Below, in pieces: positions 34,614-41,612 of a stretch of DNA of 55,683 nucleotides. The translations under genes and the position numbers were made by a program. Each line of letters begins with the position of its first letter. Position 1 is the stretch's first letter. A model generated the notes under the pieces. That model did no database searches. It worked only from the letters and a program-made list of their open reading frames with translations, and was not told the origin of the DNA. The stretch lies in contig JAZNPP010000024.1 in assembly GCA_045589695.1 (NCBI GenBank), positions 1-55,683 of the forward strand, written 5' to 3'. This stretch comes from HGM04593 sp045589695 (GTDB taxonomy: Bacteria > Bacteroidota > Bacteroidia > Bacteroidales > Bacteroidaceae).

Positions 34614-35213
34614 ATGAAATACGATATTCTAATAATTTCATTTATAGTCCTCTCATGTGCTTTCTGTTACCCGTCAAATGATAACAAGGCTGATAGTATT
34701 AATGTCAGGTATGAGGTTTGTGGCGGTGATACGGTTTTTTACAAAACATATTCTAATACTATTACATGTGGACTAAAACAATATGAAACAGACCATTATG
34801 CTAAAATTCGTAAGGAGCAGTATGATGTTGGATTTAGAGAACTGCAATATAAAATGAATAATGATGAAGGAGTTAAAGATTTTTATTTGTATATTGCAGA
34901 GAGGCTCTTAAAAGGATATGGAAAAGAACGTTGTATGGAATTGGTGAAGGTCTATGAGAATTCTGCGCCTAAAATATCCGTTTATTTATGTATTGATACA
35001 ACAGGTAATATTATTGATGTTAATTTTAATTACTCTAAATCTTGTGCTGAATTTATGACGTGTGCCGATGTTGTCCGCAATACAAAGATTATTATTGACA
35101 GTACACCTGTCCCTTATTTTGGGGAGTATGCGGAACTTGGCGTAAAGATACTTCCTCCTCTGCAAATACCAATACTTATAAGTTTTATTGAGCAGTACTT
35201 GGAAAAAGAATGA
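34614..35213 (+). CDS. AT-rich orphan secreted or lipid-anchored protein of unknown function
   Basis: 199 residues, not recognised. The N-terminus is a short signal sequence with possible lipobox VLSC (Cys15) or CAFC (Cys18). The mature part is mixed alpha/beta with six further cysteines. A stretch ISVYLCIDTTGNIIDVNFNY near residues 122-141 faintly recalls the beta strands of TonB C-terminal domains, which is not enough to name it. Base composition differs sharply from the neighbours: 18 G/C in the 60 bases 34801-34860, against 29 in 34201-34260 of chrA. It is flanked by direct repeats of the chrA 3' end. These are signs of horizontal acquisition. Bases 34472-34613 upstream are also AT-rich and contain only a weak -7-like TAGATTTC near the start. 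Confidence 0.6.
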   Translation: MKYDILIISFIVLSCAFCYPSNDNKADSINVRYEVCGGDTVFYKTYSNTITCGLKQYETDHYAKIRKEQYDVGFRELQYKMNNDEGVKDFYLYIAERLLKGYGKERCMELVKVYENSAPKISVYLCIDTTGNIIDVNFNYSKSCAEFMTCADVVRNTKIIIDSTPVPYFGEYAELGVKILPPLQIPILISFIEQYLEKE

Positions 35214-35247
35214 CAATGCAGATAAATCAAGCGGAAAATCGCCCCAG

Positions 35248-35319
35248 AATGGTATTAGCCTGCTACTTATCTTTTCGCTTGCCGGAATCTTCGGCGGCTG
35301 CGTGTGTTACTCCGGTGTA
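35248..35319 (+). pseudogene. Remnant of a chrA 3' end
   Basis: Translation gives ISLLLIFSLAGIFGGCVCYS, then GV, aligning with VSPILILLLAGIFGGVFYS, then LV, at the end of the second ChrA subunit. One extra base relative to the intact copy shifts the aligned TAA out of frame. There is no ATG or upstream ChrA sequence, so this is a fragment, probably the old gene end separated from its gene by insertion of the AT-rich segment. Confidence 0.65.
35264..35297 (+). repeat. Direct repeat, downstream copy
   Basis: 31 of 34 bases match 34416-34449, 848 bases upstream. The two copies bracket the orphan gene. Confidence 0.85.
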
Positions 35320-35340
35320 AATTCGTCTCTACACTTTGCG

Positions 35341-35366
35341 ACAACAGAGGCTAAGGCTGTTGTTTT
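35341..35366 (+). terminator. Possible terminator facing uvrA
   Basis: A seven-base stem (ACAACAG/CTGTTGT, 35341-35347 with 35357-35363) and nine-base loop are followed by TTT on the plus strand. It overlaps the 3' end of uvrA and could end plus-strand transcription from the orphan gene. Confidence 0.4.
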
Positions 35367-38143
35367 AACTTTTCTTTCAAGAACTGCCCCGTGTATGAAT
35401 CTTTGCATTTCGCAACATCCTCGGGCGTGCCTGTCGCTACAAGGTATCCGCCTTCGTCGCCTCCCTCCGGGCCTAAGTCGATAAGGTGATCGGCGCACTT
35501 AATAACATCCATGTTATGCTCGATAATCACAAGCGAGTGGCCTCGTGCGAGCAGCCGCTCGAATGATTTGAGCAGTTTCTTTATGTCGTGGAAGTGAAGG
35601 CCTGTGGTAGGCTCGTCGAAAATGAACATGGTAGGGCGGTCGCTCTGCAGACTAAGGTAGTATGCCAGCTTTACGCGCTGGTTCTCTCCGCCCGACAATG
35701 TCGAAGAGGATTGTCCTAATTTAATGTATGCGAGTCCTACGTCTTGCAGGGGCTGCAGGCTCTGGGCTATGCGTTGCTGGCCATGTTCCTGGAAAAAGTT
35801 TATAGCGTCGCCGACTGTCATTTCAAGAATGTCATATATGTTCTTGCCGTGATACTTGACCTCAAGCACCTCGTTCTTGAAGCGTTTGCCGTGGCAAGCC
35901 TCGCATTCTAATTTGAGATCGGCCATGAACTGCATCGACACGGTTATCGTACCTTCTCCCTTGCACTCTTCGCATCGTCCGCCGTCGGAGTTGAACGAGA
36001 AATGCCCGGCGCCGAACCCTAACTGCTTCGACAGCGGCTGTTGAGCGAACAAGTGGCGTATCTCGTCATATACTTTAAGGTATGTTACCGGGTTTGAACG
36101 TGATGATTTGCCTATTGGGTTCTGGTCTATGAATTCCACTCCGCAGAGCTGTCGCAACGCGCCTTCGACGCTCTCGCATTGCCCGGGTGCATCGCATGCG
36201 TTGCCGAAATGACGCATGAGCGAACGGTATAGAATGTTGCGTACAAGGGTAGACTTGCCCGAGCCGCTGACTCCGCTGACAACGGTAAACAGGTTCAGCG
36301 GGAAATCAACGTCAAAACCTTTGAGGTTGTTCTCTCTTGCTCCCTTGACGGTTATTCTGTTGTTCGATGTGCGGCGATGCTTGGGGACGTCTATCGTCTC
36401 TTCGCCAAGCAGATATTTTACGGTGTAGCTGTCGCTGCCTTTCTGCAGGTTGCTCAGGTCTCCTCGGTAAACGATGTTTCCTCCGTACGAGCCGGCCTTG
36501 GGGCCTACGTCTATTATATAGTCGGCGGCGCGTATTATCTCTTCGTCATGCTCCACTACGACAACGGTATTGCCGAAGTCACGCAAGCGGTAAAGCACGT
36601 TGATGAGGCGGCCTGTATCGCGGCTGTGCAACCCGATGCTCGGCTCGTCGAGGATATACAGTGAGCCTACGAGGGCGCTTCCCAACGACGTGACAAGGTT
36701 TATTCTCTGACTCTCTCCTCCGGACAATGTGTTGCTCAACCTGTTTAGGGTAAGATATCCGAGCCCGACATCAAGCAGGCAGTCTATGCGACTGCGTATC
36801 TCGGCAAGTATTCTCTTCGCTATTATTGCGTCATGCTCGTCGAGCTGTATGCCGTCAAAGAACTCTTTCAGTTTCGTTATGGGCAGTTCGATAAGCTCGA
36901 TAATGCTTCTGCCGCCGACCTTGACGTAGCCAGCCTCTTTCTTGAGGCGAGTGCCGTGGCATGTAGGACATATCGGCTTACCTCGGTAGCGGGCGAGCAT
37001 GACCCTGTACTGTATCTTGTATTGGTTGGCCTTGACCATGTTGAAGAAGTTGTCGATGCATACTCCTTCCTGATACTCCTCTATCCAGGGACCTTTGTGC
37101 CACAGGTAATCCTTCTGCTCCTGCGTAAGGTTGTAGTACGGCTCGAAAATAGGGAAGTTGTCCTGCGGGGCCCTGCGGCAGAATTCGTTTTTCCATTCGC
37201 CCATTTTCTCGCCTCTCCAGCAAAAGACAGCGCCGTCATATACGCTTAATGTCTTGTTCGGTATTACAAGGTCTTCGTCAATGCCTACGATACGTCCGAA
37301 GCCTTCGCAGTCGGGGCATGCGCCTATAGGCGAGTTGAACGAAAACATCTGCTCTGTAGGCTCTTCGAACTCAAGGCCGTCGGCCTCGAAACGGATACTG
37401 AAACTGTGCGGTTCCTCTTCGTCCATGAACTGAATCATGCACTTGCCGTTGCCCTCGTAGAATGCTGTTTCTGCAGAATCGAGCAGGCGGCTTGCCGTCT
37501 CTTTGCTCTCGCTTGCCGAAAGGCGGTCGATGAGCAGCGACGGCTTCTCATTTTTCCGAGGCGTATAATCCTCGATGCGTATAATCTCTTTTCCGAGAAC
37601 AATGCGTGTGAATCCCTGCTGGAGATATATCTGCAGTTGTTCTTCGAGCGTGCGTCCCTTGCGTTTCGGTATCGGGGCGAGCAGCATGAGCCGTGTGCCT
37701 TCGGGGCGGCTGTTCATGCATGCGACAAGGTCTTCGGGGTAGTCTTTCTTTACCAGAGCGCCGCTCACGGGAGAATAGGTCTTTCCTATTCTTGCATACA
37801 GCAGTTTAAGGTATTCGTAAATCTCTGTCGATGTGCCTACCGTTGAGCGGGGGTTGCGGTTGTTTACTTTCTGCTCAATAGCTATAGCTGGCGGTATTCC
37901 TTTGATGAAATCACATTCGGGCTTATTCATCTGCCCGAGGAACTGACGGGCGTATGCCGACAGCGACTCGACATACCGGCGTTGCCCCTCGGCGTATAAG
38001 GTATCGAATGCCAAAGAGGATTTTCCCGACCCGGAAAGGCCGGTGATGACAACAAGCTTGCCACGAGGAATCTCGACATCGACATTCTTCAGGTTATTGA
38101 CTCTCGTGCCTTTTATTACTATGTTCTTGCTGTTGTCATTCAT
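35351..38143 (-). CDS. uvrA: UvrABC excision nuclease subunit A
   Basis: 930 residues. UvrA is the dimeric ATPase that finds bulky DNA lesions and loads UvrB in nucleotide excision repair. The two ABC modules are visible: Walker A GLSGSGKSSLAFDT at 35-48 and GVSGSGKSTLVRN in the second half; ABC signatures NTLSGGESQRI and STLSGGENQRVKLA; Walker B regions LYILDEPSIGLHSRD and MFIFDEPTTGLHFHD. Zinc-binding cysteine pairs are seen at CPDCEGFGR, CPTCHGTR and CEECKGEGT with CEACHGKRF. The length is normal. No uvrB or uvrC lies nearby. A -7-like TAAATTCG is found upstream on the minus strand. Confidence 0.97.
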   Translation of the reverse strand: MNDNSKNIVIKGTRVNNLKNVDVEIPRGKLVVITGLSGSGKSSLAFDTLYAEGQRRYVESLSAYARQFLGQMNKPECDFIKGIPPAIAIEQKVNNRNPRSTVGTSTEIYEYLKLLYARIGKTYSPVSGALVKKDYPEDLVACMNSRPEGTRLMLLAPIPKRKGRTLEEQLQIYLQQGFTRIVLGKEIIRIEDYTPRKNEKPSLLIDRLSASESKETASRLLDSAETAFYEGNGKCMIQFMDEEEPHSFSIRFEADGLEFEEPTEQMFSFNSPIGACPDCEGFGRIVGIDEDLVIPNKTLSVYDGAVFCWRGEKMGEWKNEFCRRAPQDNFPIFEPYYNLTQEQKDYLWHKGPWIEEYQEGVCIDNFFNMVKANQYKIQYRVMLARYRGKPICPTCHGTRLKKEAGYVKVGGRSIIELIELPITKLKEFFDGIQLDEHDAIIAKRILAEIRSRIDCLLDVGLGYLTLNRLSNTLSGGESQRINLVTSLGSALVGSLYILDEPSIGLHSRDTGRLINVLYRLRDFGNTVVVVEHDEEIIRAADYIIDVGPKAGSYGGNIVYRGDLSNLQKGSDSYTVKYLLGEETIDVPKHRRTSNNRITVKGARENNLKGFDVDFPLNLFTVVSGVSGSGKSTLVRNILYRSLMRHFGNACDAPGQCESVEGALRQLCGVEFIDQNPIGKSSRSNPVTYLKVYDEIRHLFAQQPLSKQLGFGAGHFSFNSDGGRCEECKGEGTITVSMQFMADLKLECEACHGKRFKNEVLEVKYHGKNIYDILEMTVGDAINFFQEHGQQRIAQSLQPLQDVGLAYIKLGQSSSTLSGGENQRVKLAYYLSLQSDRPTMFIFDEPTTGLHFHDIKKLLKSFERLLARGHSLVIIEHNMDVIKCADHLIDLGPEGGDEGGYLVATGTPEDVAKCKDSYTGQFLKEKLKQQP

Positions 38144-38295
38144 TGTTGCCCGCTATTCTAAATCAATTCTGCGAATTTACATAAAAAACAGCTACTATGT
38201 AACTCTTTGTCTAAAATTGATGTCAAACAGCCTGTTAATTATTCTTTAGTAACGCTATTTTAGTTATCTTCGCATGCATTAATTCAATTGTGTCT

Positions 38296-39798
38296 ATGAG
38301 AAGAATATTATATTTCATGTGCCTTATGGCTGCAATGCTCCTCGTTTCGTGCGGAACGGTAAAGAACGGCGTTCAGCGTTTCCCTAAACGTGAATTCCGC
38401 GGGGCGTGGATACAAGCTGTCAATGGCCAGTTTACAGGAATGGACGAACTCCGGATGAAAGGGTATCTGACAACAATGCTCGATAATCTGCAAAAGGTCA
38501 ATGTCAATGCAGTCTTTTTTCAGGTGCGTGTCGAGGGTGATGCTCTCTATCCCTCTCCTTATGAGCCGTGGAGCCGTTTTATCACAGGCGAGCAGGGCTG
38601 TTCGCCCGGCTGGGATCCGTTGGCGTTCATGGTCACCGAGTGCCATAGACGCAATATGGAACTGCATGCATGGATAAACCCCTATCGCGCCCGCACCAAA
38701 GGTATCGCGTACGTGTCGCCCGAACATCCGAGCGTGCAGTCGCCGGAGAATTTCATAGAGTATCAGGGACAGCTCTACTTCAATCCGGCTTTGCAGGCCA
38801 ACCGTAATCATATATGCAAGATTGTAAGAGATATACTGCAACGTTACGATGTGGACGGTCTGCATATTGACGATTATTTCTATCCCTATCCTGTCAAGGG
38901 CGTGGAATTTCCCGACGACGAGTGGTTTGAAATGAGCGGCAGAAACGACAGGGGTGAATGGAGGCGTGAGAACGTGAATCATCTTATATACCAGCTTCAT
39001 CGTACGGTGCGTGAGGTCAAGCCGTGGGTGAAGTTCGGCGTTTCTCCGTTCGGCATCTACCGTAACGTCAAGAGCTGGGAGCATGGCAGCGATACAAACG
39101 GTCTGCAATGTTACGACGAACTGAACGCCGATGTTCTCTTTTGGGTCGAAAGGGGGTGGGTAGACTACACTATACCTCAGATATATTGGGAGATAGGCCA
39201 CTCGGCCGCTGACTACGAGGAACTTGTCGGCTGGTGGGCCAGCCATGCCTCAAAACGTCCGTTGTATATAGGTCAGGACGTGGTACGTACAGTCAGGGCT
39301 AAAGACGTCTCTTCAAAAACGGGCAATCAGCAGCCGAAAAAATATGAACTGCAACGCTCAAATGCTAATGTCTCGGGCTCTTGCTTCTGGGACGCGGCCT
39401 CTGCCGCGAATAATCTTGACGGCTATCGCGACTTTCTTGCTCAGGACTATTACCGTTACCCGGCATTGATGCCTGCAGCTCCTTTCATTGACAATAAAGC
39501 GCCTGCGAAGGTCGGCGGGGTAAAAGCGGTAAAGGACGAGGCGGGTATGATGCTTTTATGGCTGCCGAACGAAAAGAGTGTAAAAGATGAGATGGACAGG
39601 CCTTTAAGGTATGTGGTATACTGTTTCCCGAAAGGCGAAAAAATAGACCTTGATAACCCTGCACGAATAGTGGAGATAACCGGTCGCACGTACTGCCGGA
39701 TTCCAGACAGCATGCGCGGCGAGCATGTTTTTGTGGTAACGGTACTCGACCGCCTGCAGAACGAGTCGAAAGGCGTTAAATGTAAAGTAAATCTTTGA
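38296..39798 (+). CDS. GHL10/DUF187-type glycoside hydrolase-like lipoprotein
   Basis: 500 residues from ATG 38296, preferred over GTG 38290 for the signal MRRILYFMCLMAAMLLVSC (lipid Cys19). The body is a TIM-barrel protein of the glycosyl hydrolase-like 10 (formerly DUF187) family: FRGAWIQAVNGQF at the first strand, VNAVFFQVRVEGDALYPSPY, MELHAWINPYRAR, YDVDGLHIDDYFYPYP with the acidic pair typical of the family, and VKFGVSPFGIYRN. A C-terminal fibronectin-like domain (about 400-500) follows. Some relatives (DigH) cleave denuded peptidoglycan, so a role in cell-wall glycan processing at the outer membrane is plausible but unproven. A GNAT gene follows after three bases. Confidence 0.87.
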   Translation: MRRILYFMCLMAAMLLVSCGTVKNGVQRFPKREFRGAWIQAVNGQFTGMDELRMKGYLTTMLDNLQKVNVNAVFFQVRVEGDALYPSPYEPWSRFITGEQGCSPGWDPLAFMVTECHRRNMELHAWINPYRARTKGIAYVSPEHPSVQSPENFIEYQGQLYFNPALQANRNHICKIVRDILQRYDVDGLHIDDYFYPYPVKGVEFPDDEWFEMSGRNDRGEWRRENVNHLIYQLHRTVREVKPWVKFGVSPFGIYRNVKSWEHGSDTNGLQCYDELNADVLFWVERGWVDYTIPQIYWEIGHSAADYEELVGWWASHASKRPLYIGQDVVRTVRAKDVSSKTGNQQPKKYELQRSNANVSGSCFWDAASAANNLDGYRDFLAQDYYRYPALMPAAPFIDNKAPAKVGGVKAVKDEAGMMLLWLPNEKSVKDEMDRPLRYVVYCFPKGEKIDLDNPARIVEITGRTYCRIPDSMRGEHVFVVTVLDRLQNESKGVKCKVNL

Positions 39799-39801
39799 TG
39801 T

Positions 39802-40254
39802 ATGAACAGCAACGTAAGAATTTTTGAGGTGCGGGAGGCTACCGAGGCTCACGTGAAATCTGTCAATGCTCTGTTGAAGCAATTGTCGTCGTCGCCTCAT
39901 ACGTTTACGGCAGAGTCTCTTGCCTCTATTGTCTCTTCCCCCTCGTCGCATCTGTTCTTCGCTGAATGCGGCTCAAAGGTCGTCGGCATGCTTACTCTTG
40001 GCGAGTATCTCGCTCCTACGGGCCGCAAACTGTGGATCGAGGATGTCGTTGTAGACGAATCGATGCGAGGACGGTCTATCGGGCGTATGCTTGTCGAGCA
40101 TGCAGTCTCTTTTGCGAAAGAGGGCGGTGACGGCGCTTTGATGCTTACCTCCCGGCCTTCCCGTGTAGCGGCGAACAGTCTGTACCGCTCGTGCGGCTTC
40201 AATCGGAAAGAGACGAATATGTACCGCATGCCGCTGAGGGACAACGAAAACTAA
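39802..40254 (+). CDS. GNAT-family N-acetyltransferase
   Basis: 150 residues, one GNAT domain. Strand 4 and the acetyl-CoA loop read LWIEDVVVDESMRGRSIGRMLVEHAV, with R/Q-x-x-G-x-G/A as RGRSIG (about 90-95), and the C-terminal part ANSLYRSCGFNRKETNMYRM is the usual GNAT end. It acetylates an amine of unknown identity. It is three bases after the GHL10 gene and probably cotranscribed. Its stop codon overlaps the stop codon of the convergent sigma-like gene. Confidence 0.88.
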   Translation: MNSNVRIFEVREATEAHVKSVNALLKQLSSSPHTFTAESLASIVSSPSSHLFFAECGSKVVGMLTLGEYLAPTGRKLWIEDVVVDESMRGRSIGRMLVEHAVSFAKEGGDGALMLTSRPSRVAANSLYRSCGFNRKETNMYRMPLRDNEN

Positions 40255-40913
40255 TGCGCTTTCAGCTTGATGGCATTATCCGCTAATCTCAGCTTGATGG
40301 CATTGTCCGCTAATGTGAGTACGGCTCTGTGCTTTGCCATTGAAACGGTACTCTGAATCTGTTTCTGTGTAAGCTCGTCATAGGGTTGTGAACTGTTGAT
40401 GTACTTCCATATGTAGGGAGCTGCTTCCATCAGATCTTTTCCTTCAATGACGAGAAGCCTTATGATGATTCGGTCACGTTCGCTAAGCATCTTGTAGGCT
40501 TTCCGTATAAGCTTGTTATTATTCTCGTCATCAGCCGCAGGATGCTCAATAAGTTCCGCGTCTTTCTGCAAGTCAATGCTTTTCTCAATTTCGTTACGTT
40601 TGTTTTCGGCGTTTTTTCTTGCGATGAAATAGCGTACCGAACATTTCGAAAGGTAACTGTAAAGAGTACAGTCATTTTTGCCCTCCCAGTTTCTTAGCAC
40701 CTTCCAGTTATCGTTGGAAAGGTATTCGTAGAACTCTCCGATTATCGTGTTGCTGTTATCGTCGTTGTATACGGCCGTGGAGATATAACTCAGAAGTTTT
40801 TTGCACTTTACATTAAAAAAGTATTCATGCAGCTTGTTGTTTATCGGCTGGGCAGTGAGTCCTTCCACTAACTCCTGGTCACTCATTGAAGCGTAAATGT
40901 TTTTCTGTAGCAT
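40251..40913 (-). CDS. Sigma-70-family (ECF-like) RNA polymerase sigma factor
   Basis: 220 residues. MSDQELVEGLTAQPINNKLHEYFF opens a sigma region 2 of the divergent type common in Bacteroidetes, followed by WKVLRNWEGKNDCTLYSYLS and RYFIARKNAE. A region 4 helix-turn-helix starts at LSERDRIIIRLLVIEGKDLMEAA (about 143-165). After about residue 198 the protein ends with two copies of LADNAIKL, coded by a 27-base tandem duplication. The sequence is far from classical sigma factors, so the assignment is by pattern. No anti-sigma factor gene is recognisable beside it. A -7 element lies upstream. Confidence 0.72.
   Translation of the reverse strand: MLQKNIYASMSDQELVEGLTAQPINNKLHEYFFNVKCKKLLSYISTAVYNDDNSNTIIGEFYEYLSNDNWKVLRNWEGKNDCTLYSYLSKCSVRYFIARKNAENKRNEIEKSIDLQKDAELIEHPAADDENNNKLIRKAYKMLSERDRIIIRLLVIEGKDLMEAAPYIWKYINSSQPYDELTQKQIQSTVSMAKHRAVLTLADNAIKLRLADNAIKLKAH
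40262..40315. repeat. 27-base tandem duplication at the 3' end of the sigma-like gene
   Basis: Units 40262-40288 and 40289-40315 differ at two positions. Being a multiple of three, the duplication keeps the frame and adds nine residues (LADNAIKLR/LADNAIKLK). Confidence 0.9.
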
Positions 40914-40952
40914 GAATAAAAATGTAATGTGTACGTTGTTTCCAACCTACTG

Positions 40953-40960
40953 CAAAAATA
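40953..40960 (-). promoter_or_regulatory. Candidate -7 element of the sigma-like gene
   Basis: The minus strand reads TATTTTTG, an exact TAnnTTTG, 39 bases before the ATG. It lies in the 127-base gap after the 141-residue gene, so the sigma-like gene probably has its own promoter. Confidence 0.4.
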
Positions 40961-41040
40961 CTAAAAATATTCAATCACATTGGCTGCGATACAAAAATAT
41001 CTTCCCCTCTTTTTTTATAACCAAAAAAGGGCCTAAAAAG

Positions 41041-41466
41041 TTATTGATTGGTGTAAAAATCTAAGGCTTCAAAAAAATCATTCTTTGACAGACAGCGAAA
41101 TTCGCAGTTCCCGTCTTTGTCAAGCAACGGCGTTTCATCGCTGTTTCTTCTTTCAATGCGAGAGTATATCTCTTCGTATGCTTTGCAGTTGAAAATGAAC
41201 CGTCCGTACTCCTCTCTTGCCGCATTCATGAATGTGCGAAGCCTTTCTGTCGGGAACTTGTTTATTATGCATGAAAGGAAAAGCGAACAAGCGTATGCGG
41301 CCGCTATGATTCTTTTGTCGGCATTGCCGTTGAATGATGCGAATGCTGTCAGGAACGGCTCGCCGAAACCGGCATTAATGTCTGCTGCGCGTACGGCTCT
41401 GCATAGCAGTTCCTTTATTTCATGTCCTTCCTGTTCAATGTCAATATATCCCCTTTTATCCGGCAT
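41041..41466 (-). CDS. Small protein of unknown function
   Basis: 141 residues, not recognised. No signal peptide and no clear membrane segment, although AAAYACSLFLSCIINKF (about 55-71) is hydrophobic enough for a buried helix. The composition is mostly helical with charged residues (KAYEEIYSRIERRNSDE). It is read in the same direction as the sigma-like gene and is its immediate upstream neighbour, which is where a partner could lie, but the 127-base gap and separate -7 element argue against strict coupling. Codon use resembles the surroundings. The ATG at 41466 is the only good start. Confidence 0.6.
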   Translation of the reverse strand: MPDKRGYIDIEQEGHEIKELLCRAVRAADINAGFGEPFLTAFASFNGNADKRIIAAAYACSLFLSCIINKFPTERLRTFMNAAREEYGRFIFNCKAYEEIYSRIERRNSDETPLLDKDGNCEFRCLSKNDFFEALDFYTNQ

Positions 41467-41533
41467 TTTTTTCTGTTATATGCCATTTAAGGCATTGTTC
41501 GTTGAGATATGATATCTATTTTTAAACTTTTTA

Positions 41534-41541
41534 TATTTTTG
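41534..41541 (+). promoter_or_regulatory. Candidate -7 element of the outer-membrane protein gene
   Basis: TATTTTTG matches TAnnTTTG exactly, 71 bases before the ATG. No -33 element is evident. Confidence 0.35.
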
Positions 41542-41612
41542 CATGTCAAATAACTGATGTCTTGCAAACCGCATCAGGCATGCATGGATTATTCTGCAAA
41601 AATATAAAATAT

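Noticed and set aside
35188..35484. 98-codon plus-strand open frame after the orphan gene
   Set aside because: It overlaps both the orphan gene and uvrA, and only its middle part has meaning, as a chrA 3'-end remnant. It is reported as a pseudogene fragment instead.
38308..39246. 312-codon open frame antisense to the GHL10-type gene
   Set aside because: It is covered entirely by a well-supported gene and shows no family features; the sense frame has a signal peptide and family motifs.
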